In this document: positions 15,978 to 23,266 of the stretch, piece after piece
Layout: every line of letters starts with the position of its first letter
Numbering within the stretch: the stretch's first letter is position 1
Assembly (NCBI GenBank): GCA_947504705.1
Contig: CANNIA010000034.1
Coordinates: forward strand, 1 to 39,015
Reading direction: 5' to 3'
Length of the DNA: 39,015 nt
Source of the DNA: Paracoccaceae bacterium
Lineage (GTDB): Bacteria > Pseudomonadota > Alphaproteobacteria > Rhodobacterales > Rhodobacteraceae
Program-made: the position numbers and the translations under genes
Notes under the pieces: generated by a model
Database searches by the model: none
What the model saw: the letters and a program-made list of their open reading frames with translations, nothing else
What the model was told of the DNA's origin: nothing

Positions 15978-17176
15978 GCCTTGAGCAGCTCTTTCAGGTC
16001 GGGTGTGGTGGCGATGATCTCGGGCATCGGGCTTTTGCCCGCTTCGATCAGCCGCTTGCCCACCATATAGGCGCGGGCATCGTTCATCGCGTCCACCGCC
16101 AGCAGCTTGTCGCCAATGTAGTACCAGAAGCTGACCGCAGCACCCTCGCCGTGCCGGGTGATGATCCGGTCATATCCGGTGTTCAAGCCCGCAATCTGCA
16201 GTTTCAGATCGAACTGATCCGACCAGAACCAGGGCTTGGCCACATAGGGCGTATTGGCCCCCAGCATGTTCGCCGCCACTGCTTCGGCCTGATCAATCGC
16301 GTTGCCGACCGATTCCAACCTGATCCGCCCGCCATTCCGGGGAAACGAGGCGCAGTCGCCTGCGGACCAGATCGAAGCGTCCGAGGTGCGCCCCATCTCA
16401 TCCGTCGCGATGCCGTTGTCGATGGTCAGGCCCGCCGCTTCGGCCAGATGCGCGTTCGGGGTGATCCCCACCCCGACGATCACGAAATCCGCCGGAAGCT
16501 GGCGTCCATCCTTCAAAAGGGCGACGGCGACGCGGTCAGTGCCGACCAGACGGTCAAGCCCGGTCTCCTCCAGGATCGTCACGCCATGCGACTGGTGCAA
16601 GGCCCGGACGTGGTCCGAGGTCTCAAGGCTGGCTACCCGCTGCAGGATGCGCGGGGCCATTTCCAGAACCGTCACCTCTAGCCCCAGCTTGGACGCAACC
16701 GCCGCCGCCTCCAGCCCGATATAGCCGCCGCCGACGATGATCGCGCGGCGGCCCGGCTGGAATTCCGCCCGCATCGCGTCGACATCAGCCAGACTGCGTA
16801 CGGTATAGACCCCCGCCAGATCGCCCCCGACGGAAGCCGAAAGCCTGCGCGGGGTGGATCCCGTGGTCAGGGCAAGCTGGTCGTACTCCAGCGCTTCACC
16901 ACCGACCGTCACGGTCTTCGCCGTCGGGTCAATTCCGTTGACCGACTGCCCAAGGCGCAGGTCGATCTTGTTCTCGGCCCAAAAATCAGGCGCGCGCAGC
17001 CAGAGCCGGTCTTCGCCAATATCGCCCAGAAGATAGGCCTTTGACAAAGGCGGGCGCTGATAGGGGGGGGCCGGTTCATCGCCCAGCATAACGATCTCGC
17101 CCTGATGGCCCAAACCACGCAGCTTGGCCGCCAGCGCCGCCCCTGCCTGCCCTGCACCGATGATCACCACGCGCAT
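15974..17176 (-). CDS. FAD-dependent ferredoxin reductase-like oxidoreductase
   Basis: This 400-residue flavoprotein belongs to the rhodocoxin/putidaredoxin reductase family, which passes electrons from NAD(P)H to a [2Fe-2S] ferredoxin. The FAD-binding GAGQAG lies at residues 7-12, the NAD-binding GGGYIGLEAAAVASKLG near 148-164, and the second FAD motif SAGDCA near 270. The C-terminal reductase domain is complete. No ferredoxin or P450/dioxygenase partner lies nearby, so the electron acceptor is unknown. It is the first gene of a two-gene unit with rsmD. Confidence 0.88.
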   Translation of the reverse strand: MRVVIIGAGQAGAALAAKLRGLGHQGEIVMLGDEPAPPYQRPPLSKAYLLGDIGEDRLWLRAPDFWAENKIDLRLGQSVNGIDPTAKTVTVGGEALEYDQLALTTGSTPRRLSASVGGDLAGVYTVRSLADVDAMRAEFQPGRRAIIVGGGYIGLEAAAVASKLGLEVTVLEMAPRILQRVASLETSDHVRALHQSHGVTILEETGLDRLVGTDRVAVALLKDGRQLPADFVIVGVGITPNAHLAEAAGLTIDNGIATDEMGRTSDASIWSAGDCASFPRNGGRIRLESVGNAIDQAEAVAANMLGANTPYVAKPWFWSDQFDLKLQIAGLNTGYDRIITRHGEGAAVSFWYYIGDKLLAVDAMNDARAYMVGKRLIEAGKSPMPEIIATTPDLKELLKA

Positions 17177-17251
17177 CGCAACCCCCTCTGGACTGTTCCG
17201 CCGCAGACCCTATATCCCAAGGACAATCAAGTGCAACGTGTGGAGCGATCA

Positions 17252-17746
17252 ATGTCGGGTAACGAAATCGCGGTCGGGGACAGACTGCCGGAGGCAACGC
17301 TGCTGAGCCTGCATGCGGATGATGGGAAGAAGGTGGCCCTGGCTGAAAAGCTGAAGGGCCGCAAAGTTGTGATCTTCGGGCTGCCCGGCGCCTTTACCAG
17401 CACCTGTTCAACTACGCATGTCCCCAGCTTCATGCGCACCGCCAAGGCACTGGCCGATAAGGGTGTCGACGAAATCATCTGCCTTTCCGTCAACGACCCC
17501 TTCGTGATGGATGCCTGGGGCAAGGCCACCGGAGCCATCGCCGCCGGAATCACCATGCTGGCCGATGCCGATGGGTCGTTCACCAAAGCCATTGGCAAGG
17601 CGTATGATTGGGTTCCGGATGGGTTTTATGGCCGGTCCAGACGCTATTCCATGCTGGTCGAAGACGGTGTCGTCACCCGCTACTTCCCCGAGGACAAGCC
17701 GGGCTGCAACATTTCGGCTGGCGAACACATGCTGTCGGAAATCTAA
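17252..17746 (+). CDS. Peroxiredoxin, Prx5/PMP20 type
   Basis: This 164-residue thiol peroxidase reduces hydrogen peroxide and alkyl hydroperoxides in the cytoplasm. The active-site motif is P45-GAF-T49-ST-C52, with C52 the peroxidatic cysteine. C152, near the C-terminus, lies where the resolving cysteine of atypical two-Cys Prx5 proteins is found. The start ATG 17252 is preceded by GGAG with 6-bp spacing; the frame upstream of it is not peroxiredoxin. Its stop codon overlaps that of the convergent pterin dehydratase gene. Confidence 0.93.
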   Translation: MSGNEIAVGDRLPEATLLSLHADDGKKVALAEKLKGRKVVIFGLPGAFTSTCSTTHVPSFMRTAKALADKGVDEIICLSVNDPFVMDAWGKATGAIAAGITMLADADGSFTKAIGKAYDWVPDGFYGRSRRYSMLVEDGVVTRYFPEDKPGCNISAGEHMLSEI

Positions 17747-18108
17747 GCCTTCTTGGAGTGGATCTCGCATAGGCAGGTCACCGGTTCACCGTGATTCCGT
17801 TGAATCTCGGCGTCAGGGGCCAGCCGGTCCATGGCGCGGGCAAGGTCGATGTCCAGCTGCGTCAGGCCCTTTGTGGAATGGGTGGTCAGTGTAACGTCGA
17901 CGGTGTTGAACTTGTTGGTCCATTCCGGGTGGTGGTTCAGCTTGTCGGCCACCAAGGCCGCGCGGGACATGAAGCCCCAGGCTTCGGAAAAGTTCCTGAA
18001 CTTCCAGATCTTGCGAATGGCGTCCTGACCGCTGACGGCGGCCCAGCCGGTTTCGGCAAGAGGGGCCAGCGCGGCGGGGCGGTCTGTAGCGGGCAGAAGC
18101 GGGGTCAT
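17743..18108 (-). CDS. phhB: Pterin-4a-carbinolamine dehydratase
   Basis: The protein has 121 residues. The family dehydrates 4a-hydroxytetrahydrobiopterin formed by aromatic amino acid hydroxylases, and in bacteria without these enzymes it may serve other pterin recycling. Active-site residues H59, H60, P61 and H77 (in HHPEW and TTHS) are present. It carries about 20 residues beyond the usual end, including a CLC motif, which could be a family variant. The start overlaps the upstream acetyltransferase stop by 4 bp. No phenylalanine hydroxylase gene is in the window, so the gene symbol is by family only. Confidence 0.87.
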   Translation of the reverse strand: MTPLLPATDRPAALAPLAETGWAAVSGQDAIRKIWKFRNFSEAWGFMSRAALVADKLNHHPEWTNKFNTVDVTLTTHSTKGLTQLDIDLARAMDRLAPDAEIQRNHGEPVTCLCEIHSKKA

Positions 18109-19271
18109 TCGTGGTCTCCTTGGCTGGGCGCGCCCCTGCGGAAGGGGCCATAGGCGGTCAGGACTTCGATCTCTTCGCCAACAGCACGGCGTTCAGCTTC
18201 AAGATAGCGCGCGATGGCCGTACGGAAAGAGGGATCGACGATCCAGTGTAGGGAATGGGTTTCCACCGGCAGATAGCCGCGCGCCAGCTTGTGTTCACCC
18301 TGCGCCCCGGCTTCGACCCTTTGCAAGCCATGGGCGATGGCCCAGTCGATGGCTTGATAGTAGCACAGTTCGAAATGCAGGCAGGGATGGTTTTCCACCG
18401 CCCCCCAGTAGCGTCCGTAAAGTGTATGGCGCCCGATGAAGTTCAATGCCCCCGCCACAGGCCGAGCGCCGTTGAAGGCAAGGACCAGCAGCATGTCCTG
18501 CCGCATGGTTTGGTGAAACAGGTCAAAGGCCGCGCGGGTCAGGTAGGGCGTGCCCCATTTCCGGCTGCCGGTATCCTGATAGAACTGCCAGAACGCCTCC
18601 CAATAACGGGGTTCGATCTCGTCCCCCGTCAGCGCGCGGATCGTCAGACTCGAGGCCATGGCCGTTTCACGTTCCTTGCGGATCATCTTGCGCTTGCGGC
18701 TGGCAAGGTCGTTCAGGAAGTCGTCAAAGCTGGCATAGCCCCGGTTTTCCCAATGAAACTGCTGGGTCACACGGTGCAGCGTGCCCTCGACTCCCGAAAG
18801 GGCCAGTGCCTCGTCCTCGGTACAAAAGGTCGCGTGCAGCGAGGAAAGCTGGTTCTGCGCCGTCACCGCAAGCGCCGCGCGCCAGAGCGCCTCGCGGTGC
18901 TCCACCGGCCCGAGAAACCGCCGCCCGGTCGCCGGGGTAAAGGGCACCGCAATCTGTAGCTTCGGGTAATAGCGCCCCCCAGCCCGTTCCAGCGCCTCTG
19001 CCCAGCCGTGGTCAAAGATGTATTCGCCCTGACTGTGGGTTTTCAAATACAAGGGCGTCGCGGCAACGACCCGTCCCCCTTGCTCAAGCACCAAGGGCTT
19101 CGACTGCCAACCGCTTCTGCCGCCAGTCGAACCCGAGCTTTCAAGCGCCGACAGAAAGCGGTGGGTGGTAAAGGGGTCAATGGGTCGCCCGGTGGTCTTA
19201 TCGGGGGCGGCAAGGCTGTCCCATTCTTCAGCGGCAATCTCGGCAATGCTTGGCCGGAGGCTGGCGTCCAT
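18105..19271 (-). CDS. FemAB-like/GNAT acyltransferase (DUF482 type)
   Basis: This 388-residue soluble protein of the FemAB_like family (formerly DUF482) has two tandem GNAT-like folds. Typical features are the N-terminal PFTTHRFLSALESSGS segment, the RKRKMIRKER helix near 200-210 and the later FELCYYQAIDWAI stretch that precedes EAGAQGEHK. The family is often annotated as peptidogalycan biosynthesis protein, but the substrate is not established. It lies in the ridA-gdpD-phhB transcript, 53 bp after gdpD. There is little ribosome binding site before the ATG, so coupling to the upstream gene may matter. Confidence 0.83.
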   Translation of the reverse strand: MDASLRPSIAEIAAEEWDSLAAPDKTTGRPIDPFTTHRFLSALESSGSTGGRSGWQSKPLVLEQGGRVVAATPLYLKTHSQGEYIFDHGWAEALERAGGRYYPKLQIAVPFTPATGRRFLGPVEHREALWRAALAVTAQNQLSSLHATFCTEDEALALSGVEGTLHRVTQQFHWENRGYASFDDFLNDLASRKRKMIRKERETAMASSLTIRALTGDEIEPRYWEAFWQFYQDTGSRKWGTPYLTRAAFDLFHQTMRQDMLLVLAFNGARPVAGALNFIGRHTLYGRYWGAVENHPCLHFELCYYQAIDWAIAHGLQRVEAGAQGEHKLARGYLPVETHSLHWIVDPSFRTAIARYLEAERRAVGEEIEVLTAYGPFRRGAPSQGDHE

Positions 19272-19324
19272 CGCGATGCTGACCTTCTGGCGGGTGCCGG
19301 GTTAAGCTTGTTCCGAAGGCCAGT

Positions 19325-20101
19325 CTACGCTGCCGGGAAGGCTGCCGGATAGCCTTCAAACGTGATGTTATGCACCACCTTGCGGGCTTCGGCCTCCATT
19401 TCCGGCGAGCGTACGGTCCAGCACAGGATCGCGGCACCCTGCGCCTTCAGGTTGGCCACACGCGTACGGCCAAGGTCGCTGACCTGATGCGAGATGAAGC
19501 TTGACTGGGTTCGGTCATAATCCGGGATCTCGCGCAGATAGGCACAGACATCGGCGGGGATCGGGGCGTTCAGGACCGGGTCATAGGCTTCGGTCGTCAA
19601 TCCGCGCGGCACATCGGGGGCAAGCCGGGCCATGTGGGCGATGCAATGCGGATTGAACGCCATCACCGCAACCGGCCCCTTGTAACCCACCAAGGCCACG
19701 GCAACAGACTGCTCCAGAACACCGTCTGTATCCTCCATCGTGTTCCAGTTTTCCTTGATCTCGATCAGCAGGGGCACGCGGCCCGCCACAAGTGCCAGAA
19801 CCTCTTTCAAGGTCGGGATCGTGTCATTGCTGCCGCACAAGGTCGTGCGGCCAAGTTCGGCAGCGGTATAATCCCGGAACGCGCCGATGACATCAGTCAG
19901 CCGATCCATGTCGTCATCGTGAAAGACGATGGCCACATCATCGGCGCTGCGCTGGACATCAAGTTCAATGCCATAGCCCGCCTCGACAGCGGCCCGGAAC
20001 GCAGACAGCGAGTTTTCGATCACGCCCTTGGTCTTGTCGTGATAGCCGCGATGCGTCAGCGGCAGGAGCAGAAAGTCTGTCGGCAGGGGAACGCGGGTCA
20101 T
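19325..20101 (-). CDS. Glycerophosphodiester phosphodiesterase
   Basis: This 258-residue GDPD TIM barrel hydrolyses deacylated phospholipids to glycerol 3-phosphate and an alcohol. The catalytic and metal residues are all visible: H17-R18 (HRG), E29-N30-S31, E46 and D48 (ELD), H61-D62, and the later IEIKEN strand. There is no signal peptide, so it acts in the cytoplasm. The start overlaps the ridA stop by 4 bp. It could recycle phospholipid head groups; the exact substrate is unknown. Confidence 0.92.
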   Translation of the reverse strand: MTRVPLPTDFLLLPLTHRGYHDKTKGVIENSLSAFRAAVEAGYGIELDVQRSADDVAIVFHDDDMDRLTDVIGAFRDYTAAELGRTTLCGSNDTIPTLKEVLALVAGRVPLLIEIKENWNTMEDTDGVLEQSVAVALVGYKGPVAVMAFNPHCIAHMARLAPDVPRGLTTEAYDPVLNAPIPADVCAYLREIPDYDRTQSSFISHQVSDLGRTRVANLKAQGAAILCWTVRSPEMEAEARKVVHNITFEGYPAAFPAA

Positions 20102-20559
20102 TTCAGCTCGAAGATCGCTTCGATTTCGACCGCGACACCCAACGGCAGCGACACCGCCGACACCGCCGAGCGCGCATGGCGTCCGGCATCGCCTAGCACA
20201 GCGACCAGGAAGTCCGACGCGCCGTTGATCACCTTCGGCTGATCGATGAATTCCGAGGTCGAATTGACAAAACCCACCAGCTTCACCGCCCGCGAGAACC
20301 GGTTGAAATCACCGCCGCAAGCCTTCTTCAGCTGCGCCAAAAGTGAGATCGCACAGCGTTTCGCGGCAGCCGCCCCCTGCTCGACGGCCAGATCTTCGCC
20401 CAGACGGCCCTTGATCAGGCCATGTTCATCCTGGCTGATCTGACCCGAGATATGCACCAGATTGCCCACCACCACGAAGGGCACATAGTTCGCGGCCGGA
20501 GCGGGCGCATCGGGAAGGATTACGCCAAGTTCGGCAAGGCGGGTCTCAATCGGGTGCAT
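20098..20559 (-). CDS. RidA/YjgF family protein
   Basis: This 153-residue protein is of the YjgF/YER057c/UK114 type, longer than classical RidA and close to the YjgH-like cluster with an extended N-terminus (MHPIETRLAELGV). Classical RidA hydrolyses reactive enamines/imines made by PLP enzymes, and this subtype may differ. In classical RidA an Arg near the C-terminal half binds the substrate carboxylate. Here R125 (AGRHARSAVS) is a candidate. The ATG at 20559 follows AAAGGATCACC. It is the first gene of ridA-gdpD-FemAB-like-phhB. Confidence 0.87.
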   Translation of the reverse strand: MHPIETRLAELGVILPDAPAPAANYVPFVVVGNLVHISGQISQDEHGLIKGRLGEDLAVEQGAAAAKRCAISLLAQLKKACGGDFNRFSRAVKLVGFVNSTSEFIDQPKVINGASDFLVAVLGDAGRHARSAVSAVSLPLGVAVEIEAIFELK

Positions 20560-21107
20560 GGGGTGATCCTTTCGCTGGGTATGACTTGTTAACGCGCCGG
20601 GTGCGGGCGAGGCAAGGGCCGCGGACCTGAGACCTGTCTTTCCCATGGCGAAGGCGGCCAGCTTTCGCGCAGCGCGTGGTCAATAAGGCGCGTCATCGGC
20701 CGCGGAATATTGGCCAGAGTGTTGCGCGAACCGATAGCAAGTACGGCCTCGACCCGCATGCCGGCACGCAGGTTTCTTCCTTCCATTCGATCACCCTCGC
20801 CCGGTTCAGCGTCTGAGGCGTTTGGACGGATCGACACACCCGAACCCGATCAAAGGACTCCATCATGCAACCGGTCTCGTCAGCATCGCCCCTCGCCAAG
20901 ACTAGACTCGCCGCCGCCACATCCCAACGGCGGAACCATTCGCGGAGAGAGGGGGAGCAAGACGATAGGGAAGGCTCCCCCAGCATCTTCCCGCTAGAGG
21001 CGGGGCTTTCGCCGTTCTTCGGTGTTGTCATCGACACTTGGGCGACTTATGCCTAGCCCCCGGGGGAACGCTGGCCTGTCGGACGGCGCGCTTGTCTGGA
21101 ATGTAGG
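20560..21107. other. Gene-poor stretch between ridA and mlaA
   Basis: These 548 bp hold the divergent promoters of ridA and mlaA and, on the minus strand, the HlyD-like remnant. Several short open frames exist in both directions, but none has a ribosome binding site and family-like sequence together. I see no RNA gene, no repeat and no clear operator. Confidence 0.6.
20664..20955 (-). pseudogene. Frameshifted remnant of a HlyD-type secretion adaptor (C-terminus)
   Basis: On the minus strand, 20837-20664 reads SIRPNASDAEPGEGD then LRAGMRVEAVLAIGSRNTLA and NIPRPMTRLIDHALRE. This resembles the conserved C-terminal end of HlyD membrane-fusion proteins (L-x-PGM-x-VE-x-x-x-x-TG-x-RT-x-x-x-Y-x-x-x-P-x-T and a final A-x-RE). 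Upstream, 20953-20837 in another frame reads DADETGCMMESFDRVRV, which fits the segment just before it. Joining them needs a net shift of two bases at a GTGTG tract near 20836. There is no start, no upstream domain and no proper stop, so this is most likely a decayed fragment of a type I secretion gene. The assignment is by eye from the consensus. Confidence 0.5.
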
Positions 21108-21884
21108 ATGTCGCTTCTAAAGATTTCATTGCCCGGTAACGGTTGGTTGCACACTGCGCTGCTTGTTGCAGGGCTTTCGCTGGTTTCAGCCTGTGGCGCC
21201 CCGAGCGGCCCGGACGGGATCAGCGATCCATTTGAAACAACAAACCGAAAGATTCATGCCTTCAACCGCGGCGTTGATCGCGCGCTTCTTGGGCCAGCTT
21301 CTAAGGGCTATGGCGGGATCATCCCGAAGCCGGTCTCGCAAGGCATCGGCAACCTGGCCGAGACGCTCGACCTGCCAGGGGATATCGCGAACGATCTGTT
21401 GCAGTTCCGAATCGGCGACGCGGTTCAGAACACGATGCGGCTTGGAACCAATGTGTTCTTTGGCCTTGGCGGCCTGATCGACACCTCGACCGCGCTTGGT
21501 CTGCAAGGCAAACCCACCGATTTCGGTGAAACCCTGCATGTCTGGGGCTTTGGCGAGGGACCCTATCTTGAAGTGCCGTTCTCTGGCCCTTCTACAGTGC
21601 GCGACGCGGCCGGTACCGTTGTCGACATCGCGATGAACCCGGTCCGACTGGCTGTTCCAAAGCGCGAAGCGACAGCGGCGATGGCGATCAAGCTGTTCTC
21701 ACGCGTTGGTGACCGCGACCGGTTCTCGGAAACGATAGAATCGATCCTATATGACAGTGCGGACAGCTATGCTCAGGCGCGGCTTTTGTATCTGCAGAAC
21801 CGGCGCTTTACCCTGAACCGGGGGGCAGATGCCACCAGTGAGGACGAGTACATTGACCCCTATGAGGACCCTTATGCCGAGTGA
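21108..21884 (+). CDS. mlaA: Outer-membrane lipoprotein MlaA (VacJ)
   Basis: This 258-residue lipoprotein has a lipobox LVSAC and would be lipidated at C29 after signal peptidase II cleavage. MlaA sits in the outer membrane, removes mislocalised phospholipids from the outer leaflet and passes them to periplasmic MlaC. Family motifs DPFETTNRKIHAFN (start of the mature protein), NLAETLDLPGDIANDLLQ and the DFGETL-VWGFGEGPYLEVP-F-GPST-RD block are all present. The mlaC gene starts inside its 3' end. The MlaFEDB inner-membrane complex is not in the window. Confidence 0.94.
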   Translation: MSLLKISLPGNGWLHTALLVAGLSLVSACGAPSGPDGISDPFETTNRKIHAFNRGVDRALLGPASKGYGGIIPKPVSQGIGNLAETLDLPGDIANDLLQFRIGDAVQNTMRLGTNVFFGLGGLIDTSTALGLQGKPTDFGETLHVWGFGEGPYLEVPFSGPSTVRDAAGTVVDIAMNPVRLAVPKREATAAMAIKLFSRVGDRDRFSETIESILYDSADSYAQARLLYLQNRRFTLNRGADATSEDEYIDPYEDPYAE

Positions 21885-22482
21885 ACCCATGGTATCGCGC
21901 CGCACCGTGCTGGCCAGCAGTGTCGGTGGTCTGGCCCTTCTCGCCCTGCCGCGCGCCGCTTTGGCAATGTCGGCCGATGAAGCAAAGGTTCTTGTCGACA
22001 ACACGGTCGCCCAGATCAATGACATCATCAATTCTGGCAAGTCCGAACAGGCGATGTATGGCGACTTCGAGGATCTGTTCGCCCGCTATGCCGATGTGCC
22101 GACCATCGCACGCTCGGTGCTTGGCCCGGCGGCCAAAGCCGCCTCAAGCGGACAGATGTCCAGCTATACCAAGGCTTTCCAAGTCTATATCAGCCACAAA
22201 TACGGCCGCCGCTTCCGCGAATTCATCGGTGGGCGGATCGAAGTGGCCGAAGCCAAAGCGGTGAAAAGCTTCTTCGAGGTGATCTCGACAGCGTACCTGC
22301 AGGGCGAGGCTCCGTTCGAAGTGCGCTGGCATGTGTCGGACAAATCCGGCAAGGGCCTGTTCTTCAACATCATCATCGAGGGCGTGAACATGCTGGCCTC
22401 CGAGCGCACCGAGATGGGCGCGCTTCTGGACCAGCGCGGCGGCGACCTTGATACCCTGATCACCGATCTGAAGACGCTTTAA
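21874..22482 (+). CDS. mlaC: Periplasmic phospholipid carrier MlaC family
   Basis: This 202-residue protein of the MlaC/Ttg2 family carries phospholipid between MlaA and the inner-membrane Mla complex. The N-terminal SRRTVLASS followed by a hydrophobic stretch and ALA looks like a twin-arginine signal, so export may be by Tat. I selected ATG 21874 because GAGGA lies 5 bp upstream; ATG 21862 or 21889 are possible. The start overlaps the mlaA stop by 11 bp, showing tight coupling. The central segment (FEDLFARYADVPTIARSVLG, YTKAFQVYISHKYGRRF) is typical of the family. Confidence 0.92.
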   Translation: MPSEPMVSRRTVLASSVGGLALLALPRAALAMSADEAKVLVDNTVAQINDIINSGKSEQAMYGDFEDLFARYADVPTIARSVLGPAAKAASSGQMSSYTKAFQVYISHKYGRRFREFIGGRIEVAEAKAVKSFFEVISTAYLQGEAPFEVRWHVSDKSGKGLFFNIIIEGVNMLASERTEMGALLDQRGGDLDTLITDLKTL

Positions 22483-22500
22483 CCGGCGGGTGTCGGGCGC

Positions 22501-22542
22501 GGAATTTTCAAAAATTCCGGCCCGATTTCTTTGAAGAAATCG
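22501..22542. terminator. Two perfect AT-rich palindromes in tandem
   Basis: ggaatttt-ca-aaaattcc (22501-22518) is followed 4 bases later by cgatttct-ttga-agaaatcg (22523-22542). Both are perfect 8-bp stems with small loops. They lie between convergent mlaC and the membrane-protein gene. The symmetrical layout and T-rich arms suggest a two-way terminator. Confidence 0.6.
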
Positions 22543-22553
22543 GTTCCCCCGGA

Positions 22554-23171
22554 TCAGCGGGGGATCTTGATCCCCAGCTTTTCCAGCGCGGCAATCGCTT
22601 CGGCAGCCTCTGGGCCGGTTAGGTTCAGCGTCTGCCCACCTGCTTGCACAACTGGGCCGAACCAGGTGTTGATCGCATTGACCGTCCGCGCCGGACCTGG
22701 TCCGCTGGTCGAATAGGGCGTCAACGGTACAAGCCCGTTCTGATCGGAAAAATGCAGAACGGCCCGATAGGTATTTCCGCCCTCGCTTCCCCGGCTTCTG
22801 TCAAGCGACGCGCCCTGGAACGCGGCAAGGGGATAGGTCTTCTCGCTGCGCCCCAGCATGCCTTTGGCGTTGATCGTGATCATTTGCGCCGCGCGGTTGA
22901 AGGTCAAAAGCCGCGTCTTCAGCATGAAAACAGCGATGCCCAAGGGGATCACCGAGGAAAAGCCAAGGATGCTCATCCCCCAGCCCAATCCGCTGGGAAT
23001 GAAATCGACGGCCATTGGAACACCCATCATTTTGACAATGAAGGGCAGAATGAAATGCATCCCGAAGCCAAGGCAGAAGAACAGAAGAAATAGTCCGATA
23101 CAAAGCACCCAAAGCCATGTCGGGCGAAGCTCGATCATCAGGCGGTTCTTGTCGTTTTCAAGAATGCGCAT
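22554..23171 (-). CDS. Two-helix membrane protein of unknown function
   Basis: The protein has 205 residues. Two transmembrane helices lie at about residues 17-43 and 60-85. They are followed by a cytoplasmic region of about 115 residues that starts LLTFNRAAQMITINAKGMLGRSEKTYPLAAF. This strand-rich pattern resembles small bacterial PH-like domains, but no family is certain. I chose ATG 23171 with GAAGGGAAAC upstream rather than the frame start at 23216. It lies 95 bp after the PBP stop on the same strand, so cotranscription is possible. A membrane scaffold or sensor role is speculation. Confidence 0.7.
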   Translation of the reverse strand: MRILENDKNRLMIELRPTWLWVLCIGLFLLFFCLGFGMHFILPFIVKMMGVPMAVDFIPSGLGWGMSILGFSSVIPLGIAVFMLKTRLLTFNRAAQMITINAKGMLGRSEKTYPLAAFQGASLDRSRGSEGGNTYRAVLHFSDQNGLVPLTPYSTSGPGPARTVNAINTWFGPVVQAGGQTLNLTGPEAAEAIAALEKLGIKIPR

Positions 23172-23266
23172 CGCCGTTTCCCTTCCCGAACCCCGTAAGA
23201 CATGACCCGAAGTCAACGGCAGCCAAGCTAGAACCGCCTTGGCAGGCGATCAAGTAGGGTTTCCCG

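Noticed and set aside
20693-21037. A 114-codon minus-strand frame as an intact gene
   Set aside because: It has no ribosome binding site and no complete domain; part of it fits a HlyD-like remnant only after a frameshift, so it is reported as a pseudogene fragment instead.
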